A stretch of DNA of 64,000 nt from Rhodoplanes sp049284695 (GTDB lineage Bacteria; Pseudomonadota; Alphaproteobacteria; Rhizobiales; Xanthobacteraceae). The DNA lies in contig JBAPYK010000024.1 in the NCBI GenBank assembly GCA_049284695.1, positions 1-64,000 of the forward strand, read 5' to 3'. Positions 9,683-18,621 of this stretch are shown piece after piece (positions within the stretch are counted from its first letter, which is position 1; every line of letters starts with the position of its first letter). Under the pieces are notes generated by a model. The model saw nothing but the letters and a program-made list of their open reading frames with translations. It ran no database searches and was not told where the DNA came from. The translations under genes were made by a program, and so were the position numbers.

Positions 9683-10720
9683 ATGTCACTTGGCGGCCGA
9701 ATTTCCCCTTGCACCGAGCCACTCGCGGACGACGCGGGCGTCGTAGCGCGGGCTTTGGCGCGTTACCGCGAACCAAACCATCTGCGCAGCGCCGTCGAGA
9801 TTGCGGCAACCATCCTGCCCTTTATTTCGCTCTGGGCGATCATGTGGTTAGCGCTGGATCTCGGCTACTGGATTGGTCTCGTGCTTGCGGTTCCCGCCGC
9901 CGGCTTTCTCGTGCGTCTGTTTATGGTCCAACACGACTGTGGTCACGGTGCGTTATTTCGCAGCCGGCTCGCGAACGATTGGGTCGGTCGCGTGATCGGC
10001 GTGCTGACATTGACGCCCTACGATTGCTGGCGCCGCGCGCACGCGATCCATCACGCGACTTCGGGCAATCTCGATCGGCGCGGCGTTGGCGACATCGACA
10101 CGCTGACGGTGCGCGAATATCAGTCGCGGTCAGGTTGGGACCGGCTGCGCTATCGCATCTATCGGCATCCCGTTGTGTTGTTTGGCCTGGGACCGGCTTA
10201 TCTTTTCTTGCTCCAGCAACGGTTGCCGGTTGGACTCATGCGCGACGGCTGGCGGCCCTGGCTCAGCGCGATGGCCACAAACCTCGCGACTGCTCTGGTC
10301 TGCGCCGCCATGATCTGGACCGTCGGCCTCGGTCCTTTCTTGCTCGTTCATCTGCCGATCACGCTGCTCGGCGCCTCGATTGGCGTCTGGCTATTCTATG
10401 TGCAGCACCAGTTCGCCGACACGTTCTGGGCCCATAACGAGGATTGGGACGTGCGCGAAGCGGCGCTGTACGGCAGCTCGCATTATGATCTTCCTGCTGT
10501 TTTGCGCTGGTTCACTGCCAATATCGGGATGCATCACCTGCACCATTTGTGCAGCCGAATTCCGTTCTACCGCTTGCCGCAAGCGCTTAGAGCCCACCCC
10601 GAGGTCGCGCGGGTCGGCCGCATCACTCTTGGAGAGAGCCTGCGCTGCGTGCGCTTGACCCTGTGGGACGAAACTACGCGCCGCCTCATATCATTCCGTG
10701 AGGCGGACGCGCAGCGGTGA
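9683..10720 (+). CDS. Fatty acid desaturase, membrane-bound
   Basis: This protein of about 345 residues is an integral-membrane di-iron desaturase. It has the three His boxes that bind iron: HDCGH, then HAIHH about 35 residues later, and HHLHH near the C-terminus. Four hydrophobic segments lie between them. The family inserts cis double bonds into acyl chains; the regiospecificity (delta-12-like by general look) cannot be fixed from the sequence. The ATG at 9683 is chosen; longer in-frame starts from 9590 add an Arg-rich leader without a ribosome site. An 8-bp hairpin (arms CCGCCTCA/TGAGGCGG, 10681–10706) lies inside its last codons. The nearby cold-shock gene points to membrane adaptation to cold. 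Confidence 0.9.
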   Translation: MSLGGRISPCTEPLADDAGVVARALARYREPNHLRSAVEIAATILPFISLWAIMWLALDLGYWIGLVLAVPAAGFLVRLFMVQHDCGHGALFRSRLANDWVGRVIGVLTLTPYDCWRRAHAIHHATSGNLDRRGVGDIDTLTVREYQSRSGWDRLRYRIYRHPVVLFGLGPAYLFLLQQRLPVGLMRDGWRPWLSAMATNLATALVCAAMIWTVGLGPFLLVHLPITLLGASIGVWLFYVQHQFADTFWAHNEDWDVREAALYGSSHYDLPAVLRWFTANIGMHHLHHLCSRIPFYRLPQALRAHPEVARVGRITLGESLRCVRLTLWDETTRRLISFREADAQR

Positions 10721-11022
10721 TCTCGACGCGCCTCGTCGTAGCCTCGTCGTAGTGCGCGATAATTGGCCGACGAGCGGATAACCGCACCGCTCACAATCGC
10801 CTGAGCACGCGTTTCAACGCGGTCCGCGGATTCGCCTTGCAATAACTGGATTTGAGCCTTACCTACGTTTATCGACATTTGGCCGGACGATCGGGCCGTT
10901 CCGCCTTCGCAAAGCGTTGGGCGCACGTTCAGACCCTCTCCAAACATCGATGAGCCGAGTTTCGAGGTGCATTGCGCGTCTCGAACTCAACTGCATCAGC
11001 GTCAGCGAAAGGCTTACTTAAA
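10721..11022. other. Leader region of the cold-shock gene
   Basis: About 300 bp with no gene. It starts with an 11-bp tandem repeat (CCTCGTCGTAG twice, 10731–10752). The part close to 11022 probably holds the promoter and the long untranslated leader usual for csp genes. No other element is seen. Confidence 0.4.
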
Positions 11023-11232
11023 ATGATGACGGGCACCGTGAAGTTCTACAATGATCAGAAGGGCTTCGGCTTTATTCAGCCGGACGACGGCGGCAAGGAC
11101 GTGTTCGTGCACGCGACCGCTCTGGAACGCGCCGGCATTCGCAGCCTCAACGAGGGTCAGAAGGTTTCGTTCGACACCCAGGTCGACCGCCGCTCTGGCA
11201 AGACCGCGGTGGGCAACATCCAGACGGCATAG
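11023..11232 (+). CDS. Cold-shock protein, CspA family
   Basis: A 69-residue single OB-fold protein that binds single-stranded RNA and DNA. Both nucleic-acid motifs are intact: RNP1 KGFGFI and RNP2 DVFVH, with the opening TGTVKFYN. The doublet ATGATG at 11023/11026 is the start; upstream in-frame codons are unlikely. It may act as an RNA chaperone, and its position between a desaturase and several tiny stress-type genes fits a cold or envelope stress role. It is followed by a clear terminator. Confidence 0.95.
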   Translation: MMTGTVKFYNDQKGFGFIQPDDGGKDVFVHATALERAGIRSLNEGQKVSFDTQVDRRSGKTAVGNIQTA

Positions 11233-11278
11233 GCCTGACGCCGGCCATGCAGCGTTGGGTCAGGTGAATTTCGTTCAA

Positions 11279-11310
11279 GCCGCCCCGCAAAGGGGCGGCT
11301 TTTCTATTTC
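11279..11310 (+). terminator. Rho-independent terminator of the csp gene
   Basis: A perfect 8-bp GC stem (GCCGCCCC with GGGGCGGC) closes a 5-nt loop and is followed by TTTTCTATTTCTT. It lies 47 bp after the cold-shock stop codon and is one of the clearest intrinsic terminators in the window. Confidence 0.9.
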
Positions 11311-11364
11311 TTCTCGGCGGCGCAGACCATGCCACAAAGACGCATCGAAGAATTGGAGGCAGAC

Positions 11365-11565
11365 ATGGCACATCAATTTCAATCTGGGCAGCTGGTGCGC
11401 ATCTGCCGCAGCATTCGGTACGAGGCAGCCGAAGGCGATTACGAAATCGTCCGGCAGCTTCCCGACGAGGGCGGTGAGCTGCGGTATCGCGTCAAGAGCA
11501 GGCGTGAGCCGCATGAACGCGTGGTGAAGGAAACCGATTTGGAATCGCACAGCGCAACCCGCTGA
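11365..11565 (+). CDS. Small conserved hypothetical protein
   Basis: A 66-residue protein beginning MAHQFQSGQLVRICRS with the later segment YEIVRQLPDEGGELRYRVKS and a final EPHERVVKETDLE. The ATG has a GGAGG ribosome site six bases ahead. I recall this pattern from small rhizobial proteins of unknown role; the strand pattern suggests a small beta-barrel. It sits just after the csp terminator and so has its own promoter or rides on read-through. Confidence 0.75.
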   Translation: MAHQFQSGQLVRICRSIRYEAAEGDYEIVRQLPDEGGELRYRVKSRREPHERVVKETDLESHSATR

Positions 11566-11708
11566 ATATTCAGCGAAATATGCGGGCGCTTTCCCTCGCT
11601 AATTTCTGTCGTTTAGCGTAGGCTCAGTGAATCATCGGCAAGGATCTGATCCAGGCGCCGGTGGCAGAGAGACCGATCGCGCTCCCGCCTGTCGGGAGGA
11701 GCGCGTCA

Positions 11709-11903
11709 ATGGTCAAGCCAAATTCTATCCGCGACACGAAGCAGCTCTGTGCAGACGCGCACGATTTGATCGATCAATCTGCCCGGCTAATCTCGGGTTC
11801 CGGCGCGGCCTGTGCCGCTCACAAGGATCAGATCGAGAAAGCCAGAGAGGCTGTCACAAAAAGCCGCAAGCAAATCTCGCGGCTTCGCTTGAAAGGCCGC
11901 TGA
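11709..11903 (+). CDS. Small conserved hypothetical protein
   Basis: A 64-residue, mostly helical protein, MVKPNSIRDTKQLCADAHDL onward, ending in basic residues. The ATG at 11709 is preceded by GGGAGGA, which favours it over an in-frame ATG 16 codons earlier. It has two Cys residues and no membrane segment. No function is recognised. Confidence 0.6.
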   Translation: MVKPNSIRDTKQLCADAHDLIDQSARLISGSGAACAAHKDQIEKAREAVTKSRKQISRLRLKGR

Positions 11904-12116
11904 GGGCGGCGTCGCGCGATTCGATTACTTGGCGCGATAGAGCGTGCCGTATTCCTGGGCGACTCCGCGCAGCAACTCTATGTATTTCTCTTACCGACAC
12001 GGAATTGCGGAGCCCTCGCGTTAGTCTACCCGCCTCACCATATTTACTTGAACGATGCTTCTGTCTCCGGTGGACGGCCAGCATCGGGCTAGCAGATCTC
12101 ATCAGGAGGAACTCAT

Positions 12117-12368
12117 TTGACGATCAGCACCAGGACTGCGCAAGAACGGGCTGAAGCAAGCTTCAAGAAGAAAGAAAAGCAGCTCGAAGAGGGACAGAAA
12201 GCGTGGGCGGAGTACGAAGCTAATGCGCTTGCAGTGCGGGCGAAGACAGCGAGATTGAAGGCTCTGCGGCTGGCGCACGAGGCGCGCCAGAGCGGGCAGA
12301 ATTCGCCGCCGAAGACAGCGTCGGCGCCCGCAAGGAGAAAGGCACGACCGCAATCGGCCTGCCCCTAA
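12117..12368 (+). CDS. Small helical protein with TTG start
   Basis: An 83-residue charged helical protein (TRTAQERAEASFKKKEKQ, then LKALRLAHEARQ) with a basic, Pro/Ala-rich tail. The start is a TTG at 12117; AGGAGGAACTCAT ahead of it is a strong ribosome site and no ATG is available in frame. It may be a nucleic-acid-associated or regulatory small protein, but that is only suggested by charge. Confidence 0.65.
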   Translation: MTISTRTAQERAEASFKKKEKQLEEGQKAWAEYEANALAVRAKTARLKALRLAHEARQSGQNSPPKTASAPARRKARPQSACP

Positions 12369-12487
12369 AAACAATCTGATCTCTTCCAAAACGAGAGGGA
12401 CTGACGAGAACAGCCGTCAAGCGCTGCAGGGCTGATTCCCCTCTCAGAAAAACATCCGTTGACGCTCGGGGTGATCGGGAGTTGTCA

Positions 12488-12778
12488 ATGGCGAAGTCTT
12501 GGGAAAATGTAGCAGGCGGCAGCGATTTCGTATGCGAAAGCTGCGGAGCTCTGTACTCGGTCGAAGTGCGGCACTTGCAGGTCCAGGATCGAACCGTCGC
12601 CAATTGCGAGGTTTGCGGGGCGGTGATGGCGGAATGGAATACGGCGCTGCAGTTGACCTTCCTGTTGAGGGAGCGCCCGAGGCAAGGCGAAGTCGGCAAT
12701 CCCTCCCCACCACCAGCTGATGACGGCGAGAAGAAGGGCAAGGAACGACCGCGGCGCGGCAAAAACCGAGACAATTAG
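12488..12778 (+). CDS. Small zinc-ribbon-like protein
   Basis: A 96-residue protein with two CxxC pairs: FVCESCGALY at about residues 15–24 and ANCEVCGAVMAEW at about 38–50. Together they suggest one zinc-binding ribbon. The remainder is a basic, Pro-rich tail ending in RRGKNRDN. The ATG at 12488 follows GGGAG seven bases ahead. A nucleic-acid or protein-binding role is inference. Confidence 0.7.
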   Translation: MAKSWENVAGGSDFVCESCGALYSVEVRHLQVQDRTVANCEVCGAVMAEWNTALQLTFLLRERPRQGEVGNPSPPPADDGEKKGKERPRRGKNRDN

Positions 12779-13123
12779 GTGCCAAGCGCGGAACCCTATC
12801 CCGCGTGGATTGTCGCCACATCAGACGAGATATCGCGGTCGAGCAGGGGGACATTGATCTGCCCGACACTGTCGACTCGCTGGCCAAACGATTGGGCGAC
12901 CGCCATTTTCGACCTGTGTTCATCAATGCCGAAGTTACTTGCCGGGAGCATGCTGTAGATGCCGCCACGCCACAGGAGAATGGTGCGCTGATGTACACGA
13001 ATGCCGTCGCGGCGATCCTGATTTCGTGCCGGCTGCTTCCACTCCCAAACGATGACGGTTACCCTTGCCTTCGTGTCCTCACGGATGGGCAGCATCTTCA
13101 TCGACCAGCAAGGCAGAGTGGGC
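12779..13123. other. Region upstream of glgB
   Basis: A gap of 345 bp. Open frames occur on both strands (12805–13149 plus, 12796–13218 minus), but neither has a ribosome site or a recognisable fold, and both run into glgB. The glgB promoter should be here. Nothing else is seen. Confidence 0.35.
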
Positions 13124-15325
13124 ATGGCCCGGCGGAAAACCGACGATAGCGTCCTTCGGATTGTTTCGGGTCGGCATGGCGATCCATTCTCGTTTCTCGG
13201 CATGCATCGGACAGGCAAAGGGGCGCTGGTCGTTCGGACGTTTCAGCCGGGGGCCCGTCGTGTGCACGTGACCCGCGTCGGGGCGCGCGAGATTGTCTCG
13301 GAACTTAAACTCGTCCACCCGGAGGGCGTGTTCGAGGGTGAGATCGAGTCGCCGGGCGGCCCGTTTTCGTACCGCCTGTTGATCCAGTATGGCGACGCCG
13401 AATGCTTGATCGACGACCCCTACCGGTTTCCGCCGATCCTGGGCGAGATCGACGTGCACCTGATCGCCGAGGGCCGGCACCTGCGCCTCGATGAAAAGCT
13501 GGGCGCACATCCGATGACAATCGACGGCGTCACCGGCGTCGGTTTCGCGGTGTGGGCGCCGAACGCTGAGCGGGTCAGCGTCGTTGGCGACTTCAACGAA
13601 TGGGACGGACGGCGGCATCCCATGCGTCTCCGGAGGGAATGCGGCGTCTGGGAGATTTTCATGCCCGGCATCGAGGCGGGCGCGCTCTACAAGTATGAAA
13701 TCCTTGCCAAGAACGGCGCGTTGATGGCGCTCAAGACCGATCCGTTCGCGTTCTTTTGTGAGCAGGCGCCGGGAACAGCCGGGATCGTGTACGACCTCGG
13801 ACGCTATCGATGGAACGACGCTGCGTGGATGGCGGGCCGCGGAGGTGCGATCAGCACCGATGTGCCGGTTTCCATTTATGAAGTGCACCTCGGATCCTGG
13901 CGGCGTAGCGTCGAGGAGGGACGCCGATATCTGACCTATGCTGAACTCGCCGAGACCCTGCTCCCGTACGTCAAGGAAATGGGCTTCACGCATATCGAGG
14001 TGCTGCCCATTTCGGAGCATCCGTTTGACGGTTCATGGGGCTACCAGCCGCTGGGTCTGTTCGCGCCGACCAGCCGTTTCGGCCGGCCGGACGAGTTCCG
14101 CAATTTCGTTGATCGCTGTCATCAGGCCGGCATCGGCGTGATTAACGACTGGGTGCCGGGCCACTTCCCAAAGGACCAACAAGGTCTCGGCTGGTTCGAC
14201 GGCACCAACCTGTACGAGCACGCGGATCCCCGGCAGGGCAGCCACATGGACTGGGGCACGCTGATCTACAACTATGGGCGCAACGAGGTCGCGGACTACC
14301 TGCTCAATAATGCCCTGTTCTGGTTCGATGAGTATCACCTCGACGGGCTAAGGGTCGACGCCGTCGCCTCAATGCTTTATCTCGATTACAGCCGCGCCGA
14401 TGGCGAATGGATCCCCAACGAATTTGGTGGAAACGAGAACCTGGACGCCATCGCGTTCCTGCGGCGAGTCAACAAACATCTCTACAAGCAATTTCCCGGT
14501 ATCGCGACGATTGCGGAGGAGTCCACGTCCTGGCCAATGGTCTCGCGGCCCGTCTACCTTGGCGGCCTTGGCTTCGGCTACAAATGGAATATGGGCTGGA
14601 TGCACGATACGCTCTCGTACATCAGCCGCGATCCGCTCTATCGAAAATACCATCACGACCAGCTGACCCTAAGCCTGAGATACGCATTCGCCGAGAACTT
14701 CATTCTGCCGATCAGTCACGACGAGGTGGTCCACGGCAAGGGCTCGCTGCTTGCGAAGATGCCCGGCGACCGATGGCGAAAGTTCGCGAACCTGCGAACG
14801 TATTTGGCTTTCATGTTTACACATCCAGGCAAGAAACTACTGTTCATGGGCTGCGAATTCGGTCAGCAGGCCGAATGGAATCACGATGCAAGCCTTGACT
14901 GGCATCTGCTTGCCGATTCGCTCCATGCGGGAATACAGCGGCTCGTACGCGATTTGAATGCGATGTACCGGCAGGTGACGGCGTTGCACGAACGCGATTG
15001 CGAGCCGTCCGGATTCGAATGGATCGACTGCACGGACTGGGAGAAAAGCATCATCTGTTTCCTCCGCAGGGGGCGCGCGGCCGACGATGTCGCGGTCGTC
15101 GTCTGCAATTTCACCCCGGAAGTCCGCGACGGATACCGCGTGGGGGTCCCGAAGGGAGGCCTCTACTTGGAGCGGTTGAATACGGACGCTGACATGTACG
15201 GCGGCAGTAACGTCGGCAACGCTGGCGCTGTCATGGCAGCCGACACGCCCTGCCATGGCAGGCCCTTCTCTTTAACCCTCACCCTGCCGCCGCTGGCCAC
15301 GCTCGTCTTCATCCCACAGCCATAA
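13124..15325 (+). CDS. glgB: 1,4-alpha-glucan branching enzyme
   Basis: A 733-residue GH13 enzyme that makes alpha-1,6 branches in glycogen. It has two N-terminal beta domains (the second CBM48-like, GVGFAVWAPNAERVSVVGDF), a TIM barrel and a C-terminal beta domain. Catalytic residues are Asp412 (DGLRVDAVASML), Glu465 (TIAEEST) and Asp533 (SHDEVVHGKGS); their spacing equals that of E. coli GlgB (405, 458, 526). The ATG at 13124 gives the expected length; 13085 is an alternative. No glgA, glgC, glgP or glgX adjoins, so the gene stands alone here. Confidence 0.93.
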   Translation: MARRKTDDSVLRIVSGRHGDPFSFLGMHRTGKGALVVRTFQPGARRVHVTRVGAREIVSELKLVHPEGVFEGEIESPGGPFSYRLLIQYGDAECLIDDPYRFPPILGEIDVHLIAEGRHLRLDEKLGAHPMTIDGVTGVGFAVWAPNAERVSVVGDFNEWDGRRHPMRLRRECGVWEIFMPGIEAGALYKYEILAKNGALMALKTDPFAFFCEQAPGTAGIVYDLGRYRWNDAAWMAGRGGAISTDVPVSIYEVHLGSWRRSVEEGRRYLTYAELAETLLPYVKEMGFTHIEVLPISEHPFDGSWGYQPLGLFAPTSRFGRPDEFRNFVDRCHQAGIGVINDWVPGHFPKDQQGLGWFDGTNLYEHADPRQGSHMDWGTLIYNYGRNEVADYLLNNALFWFDEYHLDGLRVDAVASMLYLDYSRADGEWIPNEFGGNENLDAIAFLRRVNKHLYKQFPGIATIAEESTSWPMVSRPVYLGGLGFGYKWNMGWMHDTLSYISRDPLYRKYHHDQLTLSLRYAFAENFILPISHDEVVHGKGSLLAKMPGDRWRKFANLRTYLAFMFTHPGKKLLFMGCEFGQQAEWNHDASLDWHLLADSLHAGIQRLVRDLNAMYRQVTALHERDCEPSGFEWIDCTDWEKSIICFLRRGRAADDVAVVVCNFTPEVRDGYRVGVPKGGLYLERLNTDADMYGGSNVGNAGAVMAADTPCHGRPFSLTLTLPPLATLVFIPQP

Positions 15326-15565
15326 TGGTAAGGCGCGGAGAGAGAGAGACGGTGCCCATTTCTTCTTGTAGATCGGCGATTTAGGGGCGGCGAGGCTACG
15401 ATGCGTACTACCGCATTAAGACGTTGCCCGTCAGTTTCGATGAAGCTGCGCGGTGGACCGTCGGCGCCCTCAAGAGGAGGCTTTGGCTCAAGGCGATCGA
15501 TGTCAAACAGCCGCCCACAGACATTGCAGCTCGAAGACAGGACCCGACTTTGCCGCAAAAACGCA

Positions 15566-15940
15566 TCACCGGCACGCTTTGTCGAGGGATACGCGCAGTC
15601 GGCTGATCGATCGGTCGAGCGTATCGAGAGCATTCGACCGACCGGCTGCCTGCTCGCCCATACATGCCGAGACGGCGATCCGATACGACTTAAAAACCCC
15701 CAGCGCCTCTGCCGCAGCCGCGCAAGATCGGGCAATCAATTCAATCCGCGTCTTGTCGTCCCGGACGTCGCTGACGGCTTCCCGCAAATTCGCCACCGTC
15801 GATTCAACCTCGCGGTTCGCCCGGTCGGACAACGTTTTAAATTCCTCCAGAATGGTCTGGCAGGGATCGGCGCGCGCGACGTCGACCAAGGCGAGGAGTG
15901 CAACGACAAAGCCGCAAAAAGCCAATGGCGCCCGACGCAT
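15566..15940 (-). CDS. Exported hypothetical protein
   Basis: A 124-residue protein with a signal peptide (MRRAPLAFCGFVVALLALVD, cleavage probably after VARA). The mature part is helical and has four Cys residues (DPCQTI, ARSCAA, SACMGE, DKACR), which could form disulfides in the periplasm. The ATG at 15940 is preferred because GAGGG precedes it and it gives a standard signal peptide; an in-frame ATG lies at 15952. It converges on glgB. Function is unknown. Confidence 0.65.
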   Translation of the reverse strand: MRRAPLAFCGFVVALLALVDVARADPCQTILEEFKTLSDRANREVESTVANLREAVSDVRDDKTRIELIARSCAAAAEALGVFKSYRIAVSACMGEQAAGRSNALDTLDRSISRLRVSLDKACR

Positions 15941-16352
15941 GTCGACCCTCATACGATTCTCGTGATCCGCCGCGTGGCTAGACGAAGGTCGGAACTCGCA
16001 TCCGGCGCCGTGAGGGCAGGAAGCGCTGGCAGTTTGCGCTGGGACGGCTCAGGAAACAAGCCGGGTCGTTTAGTAGTTCGACGGACAATCCTTGGTTCGC
16101 CTCGGTGGAGATTTTTGCCCTGGTGATGGCGAGCTAAGATCTGGTGATGCGGAGAGGAGGGCGCAGCTGAAGATCCAGGGACGCTCCGGCGAGGGATGAA
16201 CTGCCGCGATCTCACCGACTTCCGCCGCCAGTCTGAAGGCGATTGAGATTGCGTTCCTCCAGCTCAAAAATCGATCAGGATTATTTCGCCGACGTCCAAC
16301 GCGCGAGCTGTTCGGCGAGGAGCGAGCCTGTGCCCGATACGCCGGTCACGCA
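15941..16352. other. Intergenic region before IS481 debris
   Basis: About 410 bp. Only spurious frames occur. It should contain the promoter of the minus-strand exported protein at 15566. No repeat or RNA gene is seen. Confidence 0.3.
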
Positions 16353-16537
16353 GTTTTGCGCGGCCGGTCGGGTGGTCTCCAGTTTCAAGGTCAGATGCAT
16401 GCGTTCATGGCGGCCGTTCTGCTGCGGTTGGCCGGGCTTGATGCGCTCGATCTCATGCCGAGTCCGAGCCACCAGCCCGACAGTCGCGACAGCCCGAACA
16501 GGGCATTGGGACTGGCGAAGGGAACGCCATTCGAACG
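16353..16537 (-). mobile_element. IS481-family transposase, decayed C-terminal remnant
   Basis: On the minus strand the segment NGVPFASPNALFGLSRLS, a frameshift near 16465, then EIERIKPGQPQQNGRHERMH and LTLKLETTRPAAQN, reproduce the catalytic-core end of an IS481 transposase. Homology stops after RPAAQN and the upstream part is scrambled. It is a dead relic, in opposite orientation to the N-terminal relic at 1719. Confidence 0.8.
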
Positions 16538-16938
16538 CGCTCGCGACGTTTCGCTCGGCATATTTCGAGAATTTTATCGCTCAGTGCCGAGCCCCCCATG
16601 GCATTTTCGGGAACGCTGCGTCTGCGGCGGAACAGGGCTGTGTCCCAAACTTCGGTGATCCGCCCACGCTTCGGTGAACGGAGTCCACGTTTCGCGGCAG
16701 AGTGTGCCGGAAGGCTCAAGTCAAATATGCCTATATGTTAGGCATAGCATAGTTAATTGTATGCAATAGCCATTCACAGAAATGTTTGAACGGCGATGCC
16801 AGCCACTGTCGCCTGAGCAAGAAAAGGCAATCCTTTCAAGCATTCGGTTTGGACGAGTGACAGTCTCCCGCGCTTGGCATGGACTTTGCGGCATCCGTCG
16901 AGGCTCCCGGTTTCCAAGCGTGCATGGAGGCTCTTCGG
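16538..16938. promoter_or_regulatory. Upstream control region of the ABC/atz operon
   Basis: About 400 bp without a gene, turning markedly AT-rich at 16715–16780. Here lie two inverted repeats, listed separately, about 190 bp before the binding-protein start. This is the natural site for the operon promoter. Confidence 0.5.
16726..16764. promoter_or_regulatory. Tandem inverted repeats, possible GntR operator
   Basis: The first repeat has perfect 8-bp arms TATGCCTA and TAGGCATA around 5 bp (16726–16746). It is directly followed by arms GCATA and TATGC around 8 bp (16747–16764). Both contain the GCATA core, so two dimers could bind side by side. The last operon gene encodes a GntR/FCD regulator, which makes it the prime candidate; this link is inference. 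Confidence 0.5.
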
Positions 16939-18558
16939 ATGAAGCGTCGTGACTTCCTCAAATCGATGACTGCTGTCGCGGCCGGCAGCGTCTTGTCTGC
17001 GCCGGCCGTGTGGTCGCCGGCCAAAGCACAGTCCCGCAAGGAAACGCTGCTGCTGGTCACCGAGAACGGGCCGAACAATCTCGATATTCACGGGGTCGGC
17101 ACCAACCGGCCCGGCTATGAAGCGTCGTGGAATTGCTACGACCGGCTATTGTCGCACGCCAAAAAGACGCTGCCCGACGGCAGCGCGAGCTATGACCGTG
17201 ACAAGCTGACGCCCGAGCTTGCCGAAGATTGGACGACCGGCGACATGTCGGCGACGTTCAAACTGCGTAAGGACGCTACTTTCCACGACGACACGCCGGT
17301 TACGGCGAAGGACGTCAAGTGGTCGTTCGATCGTGCGGTCACCGTCGGCGGCTTCCCGACCGTGCAGATGAAGGCGGGCTCGCTGGAGAAGCCGGAACAA
17401 TTCGTCGTCGTCGACGATCATACCTTCCGCATCGACTTCCTCCGCAAGGACCGGCTCACCATGCCCGACCTCGCGGTTATCGTGCCGGGAATCTACAACT
17501 CCGCTTTGATAAAAAAGAACGCGAGTGAAAAAGACCCCTGGGGCCTCGAATACACCAAGAGCAACAGCGCCGGCAGCGGCGCCTACCGCGTGGCGAGTTG
17601 GAAGCCGGGCGTCGAAGTCGTTTATGAGCGCTTCGAAAATTGGAAGGGCGGCCCGCTGCCCAAGCTCAAACGCATCGTCTGGCGCACCATCCCGTCGGCC
17701 GGCAATCGCCGCGCCCTGATGGAGCGCGGCGACGCCGACGTTTCATTCGACCTGCCGGCCAAGGATTTCGCCGAGCTCAGGTCCGAAGGAAAGGTCAACG
17801 TGGTGTCGACCCCGATCGGCAACGGCATCTACTACCTCGGCATGAACGTGAAAAATCCGCCGTTCGACAACGAAAAGCTGCGGCAGGCGGTCGCCTATGC
17901 GGTGCCGTATCAAAAGATCATGGACGCCGCGATGTTCAAGCTCGCCAAGCCGATGTTCGGCGCCGCCAGCAATCAGGCCCAATCGCTCGAATGGCCGCAG
18001 CCGCACGGCTACGACACCGATCTCAACAAAGCCAAGGCGCTGATGGCGGAGGCCGGTTTCGGCGAAGGGATCGACACGACGCTGTCGTTCGATCTGGGAC
18101 AGGGCGTCGTCAGCGAGCCGATCGCCATCCTGATCCAGGAGAATCTCAAGCAGATCGGCATCAACGCGACCATCAACAAGGTGCCGGGCGCCAACTGGCG
18201 CAGCGAGATGGCAAAGAAATCGCTGCCGATGATGGTCAACTTCTTTTCTGGCTGGCTCGATTATCCCGAGTACTTCTTCTTCTGGTGCTACCACGGCCAG
18301 AACGCGATCTTCAACACGATGAGCTACGTCGATCCCGACATGACCGCGATGATCGACGGCGCGCGCAAAGCCGCCGGCGAGGGCGACTGGAAGACCTATG
18401 ACAAGGACGTCAAGGGCTTCATCACCAAGGCGTTCAACGAGGTCCCGCGTATCCCGTTGTTCCAGCCCTATCTCAACGTCGCGCTGCAGAAGAATATCGG
18501 CGGATATTGTTATTGGTTCCATCGCCAGCTCGACTATCGCTCGCTCAGCAAGGCGTAA
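16939..18558 (+). CDS. ABC transporter substrate-binding protein, dipeptide class
   Basis: A 539-residue periplasmic binding protein of the SBP_bac_5 (DppA/OppA) class. It begins with a Tat signal (MKRRDFLKSMTAVAAG, cleavage near PAKA), so it is probably exported folded. The mature part shows the family's AEDWTTGD, FKLRKDATFHDDTPVTAKDV and later TTLSFD features. The ATG at 16939 has GGAGG eight bases ahead; a second Met 15 bases upstream is less likely. It leads the operon that continues with permeases, ATPase and atz-type genes. The substrate is unknown; a ureide or biuret-like amide is suggested by the neighbours. Confidence 0.9.
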   Translation: MKRRDFLKSMTAVAAGSVLSAPAVWSPAKAQSRKETLLLVTENGPNNLDIHGVGTNRPGYEASWNCYDRLLSHAKKTLPDGSASYDRDKLTPELAEDWTTGDMSATFKLRKDATFHDDTPVTAKDVKWSFDRAVTVGGFPTVQMKAGSLEKPEQFVVVDDHTFRIDFLRKDRLTMPDLAVIVPGIYNSALIKKNASEKDPWGLEYTKSNSAGSGAYRVASWKPGVEVVYERFENWKGGPLPKLKRIVWRTIPSAGNRRALMERGDADVSFDLPAKDFAELRSEGKVNVVSTPIGNGIYYLGMNVKNPPFDNEKLRQAVAYAVPYQKIMDAAMFKLAKPMFGAASNQAQSLEWPQPHGYDTDLNKAKALMAEAGFGEGIDTTLSFDLGQGVVSEPIAILIQENLKQIGINATINKVPGANWRSEMAKKSLPMMVNFFSGWLDYPEYFFFWCYHGQNAIFNTMSYVDPDMTAMIDGARKAAGEGDWKTYDKDVKGFITKAFNEVPRIPLFQPYLNVALQKNIGGYCYWFHRQLDYRSLSKA

Positions 18559-18569
18559 GTTTCGCCCGA

Positions 18570-18602
18570 CGAATAGACGGGGCTTGTCGGCCCGCCTATT
18601 CG
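18570..18602 (+). promoter_or_regulatory. Hairpin between binding protein and permease genes
   Basis: Arms CGAATAGACGGG and CCCGCCTATTCG pair over 12 bp with one mismatch around a 9-nt loop. No T-tract follows. In this position such hairpins usually protect the upstream transcript end or partly stop transcription, which yields more binding protein than permease; that role here is inference. Confidence 0.6.
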
Positions 18603-18621
18603 CCATCGCGGAGAGAGATGG

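Noticed and set aside
12796..13218. Overlapping frames of 114 (plus) and 140 (minus) codons before glgB
   Set aside because: Neither has a ribosome site or recognisable motif, and both run into glgB; they reflect few stops at high GC.
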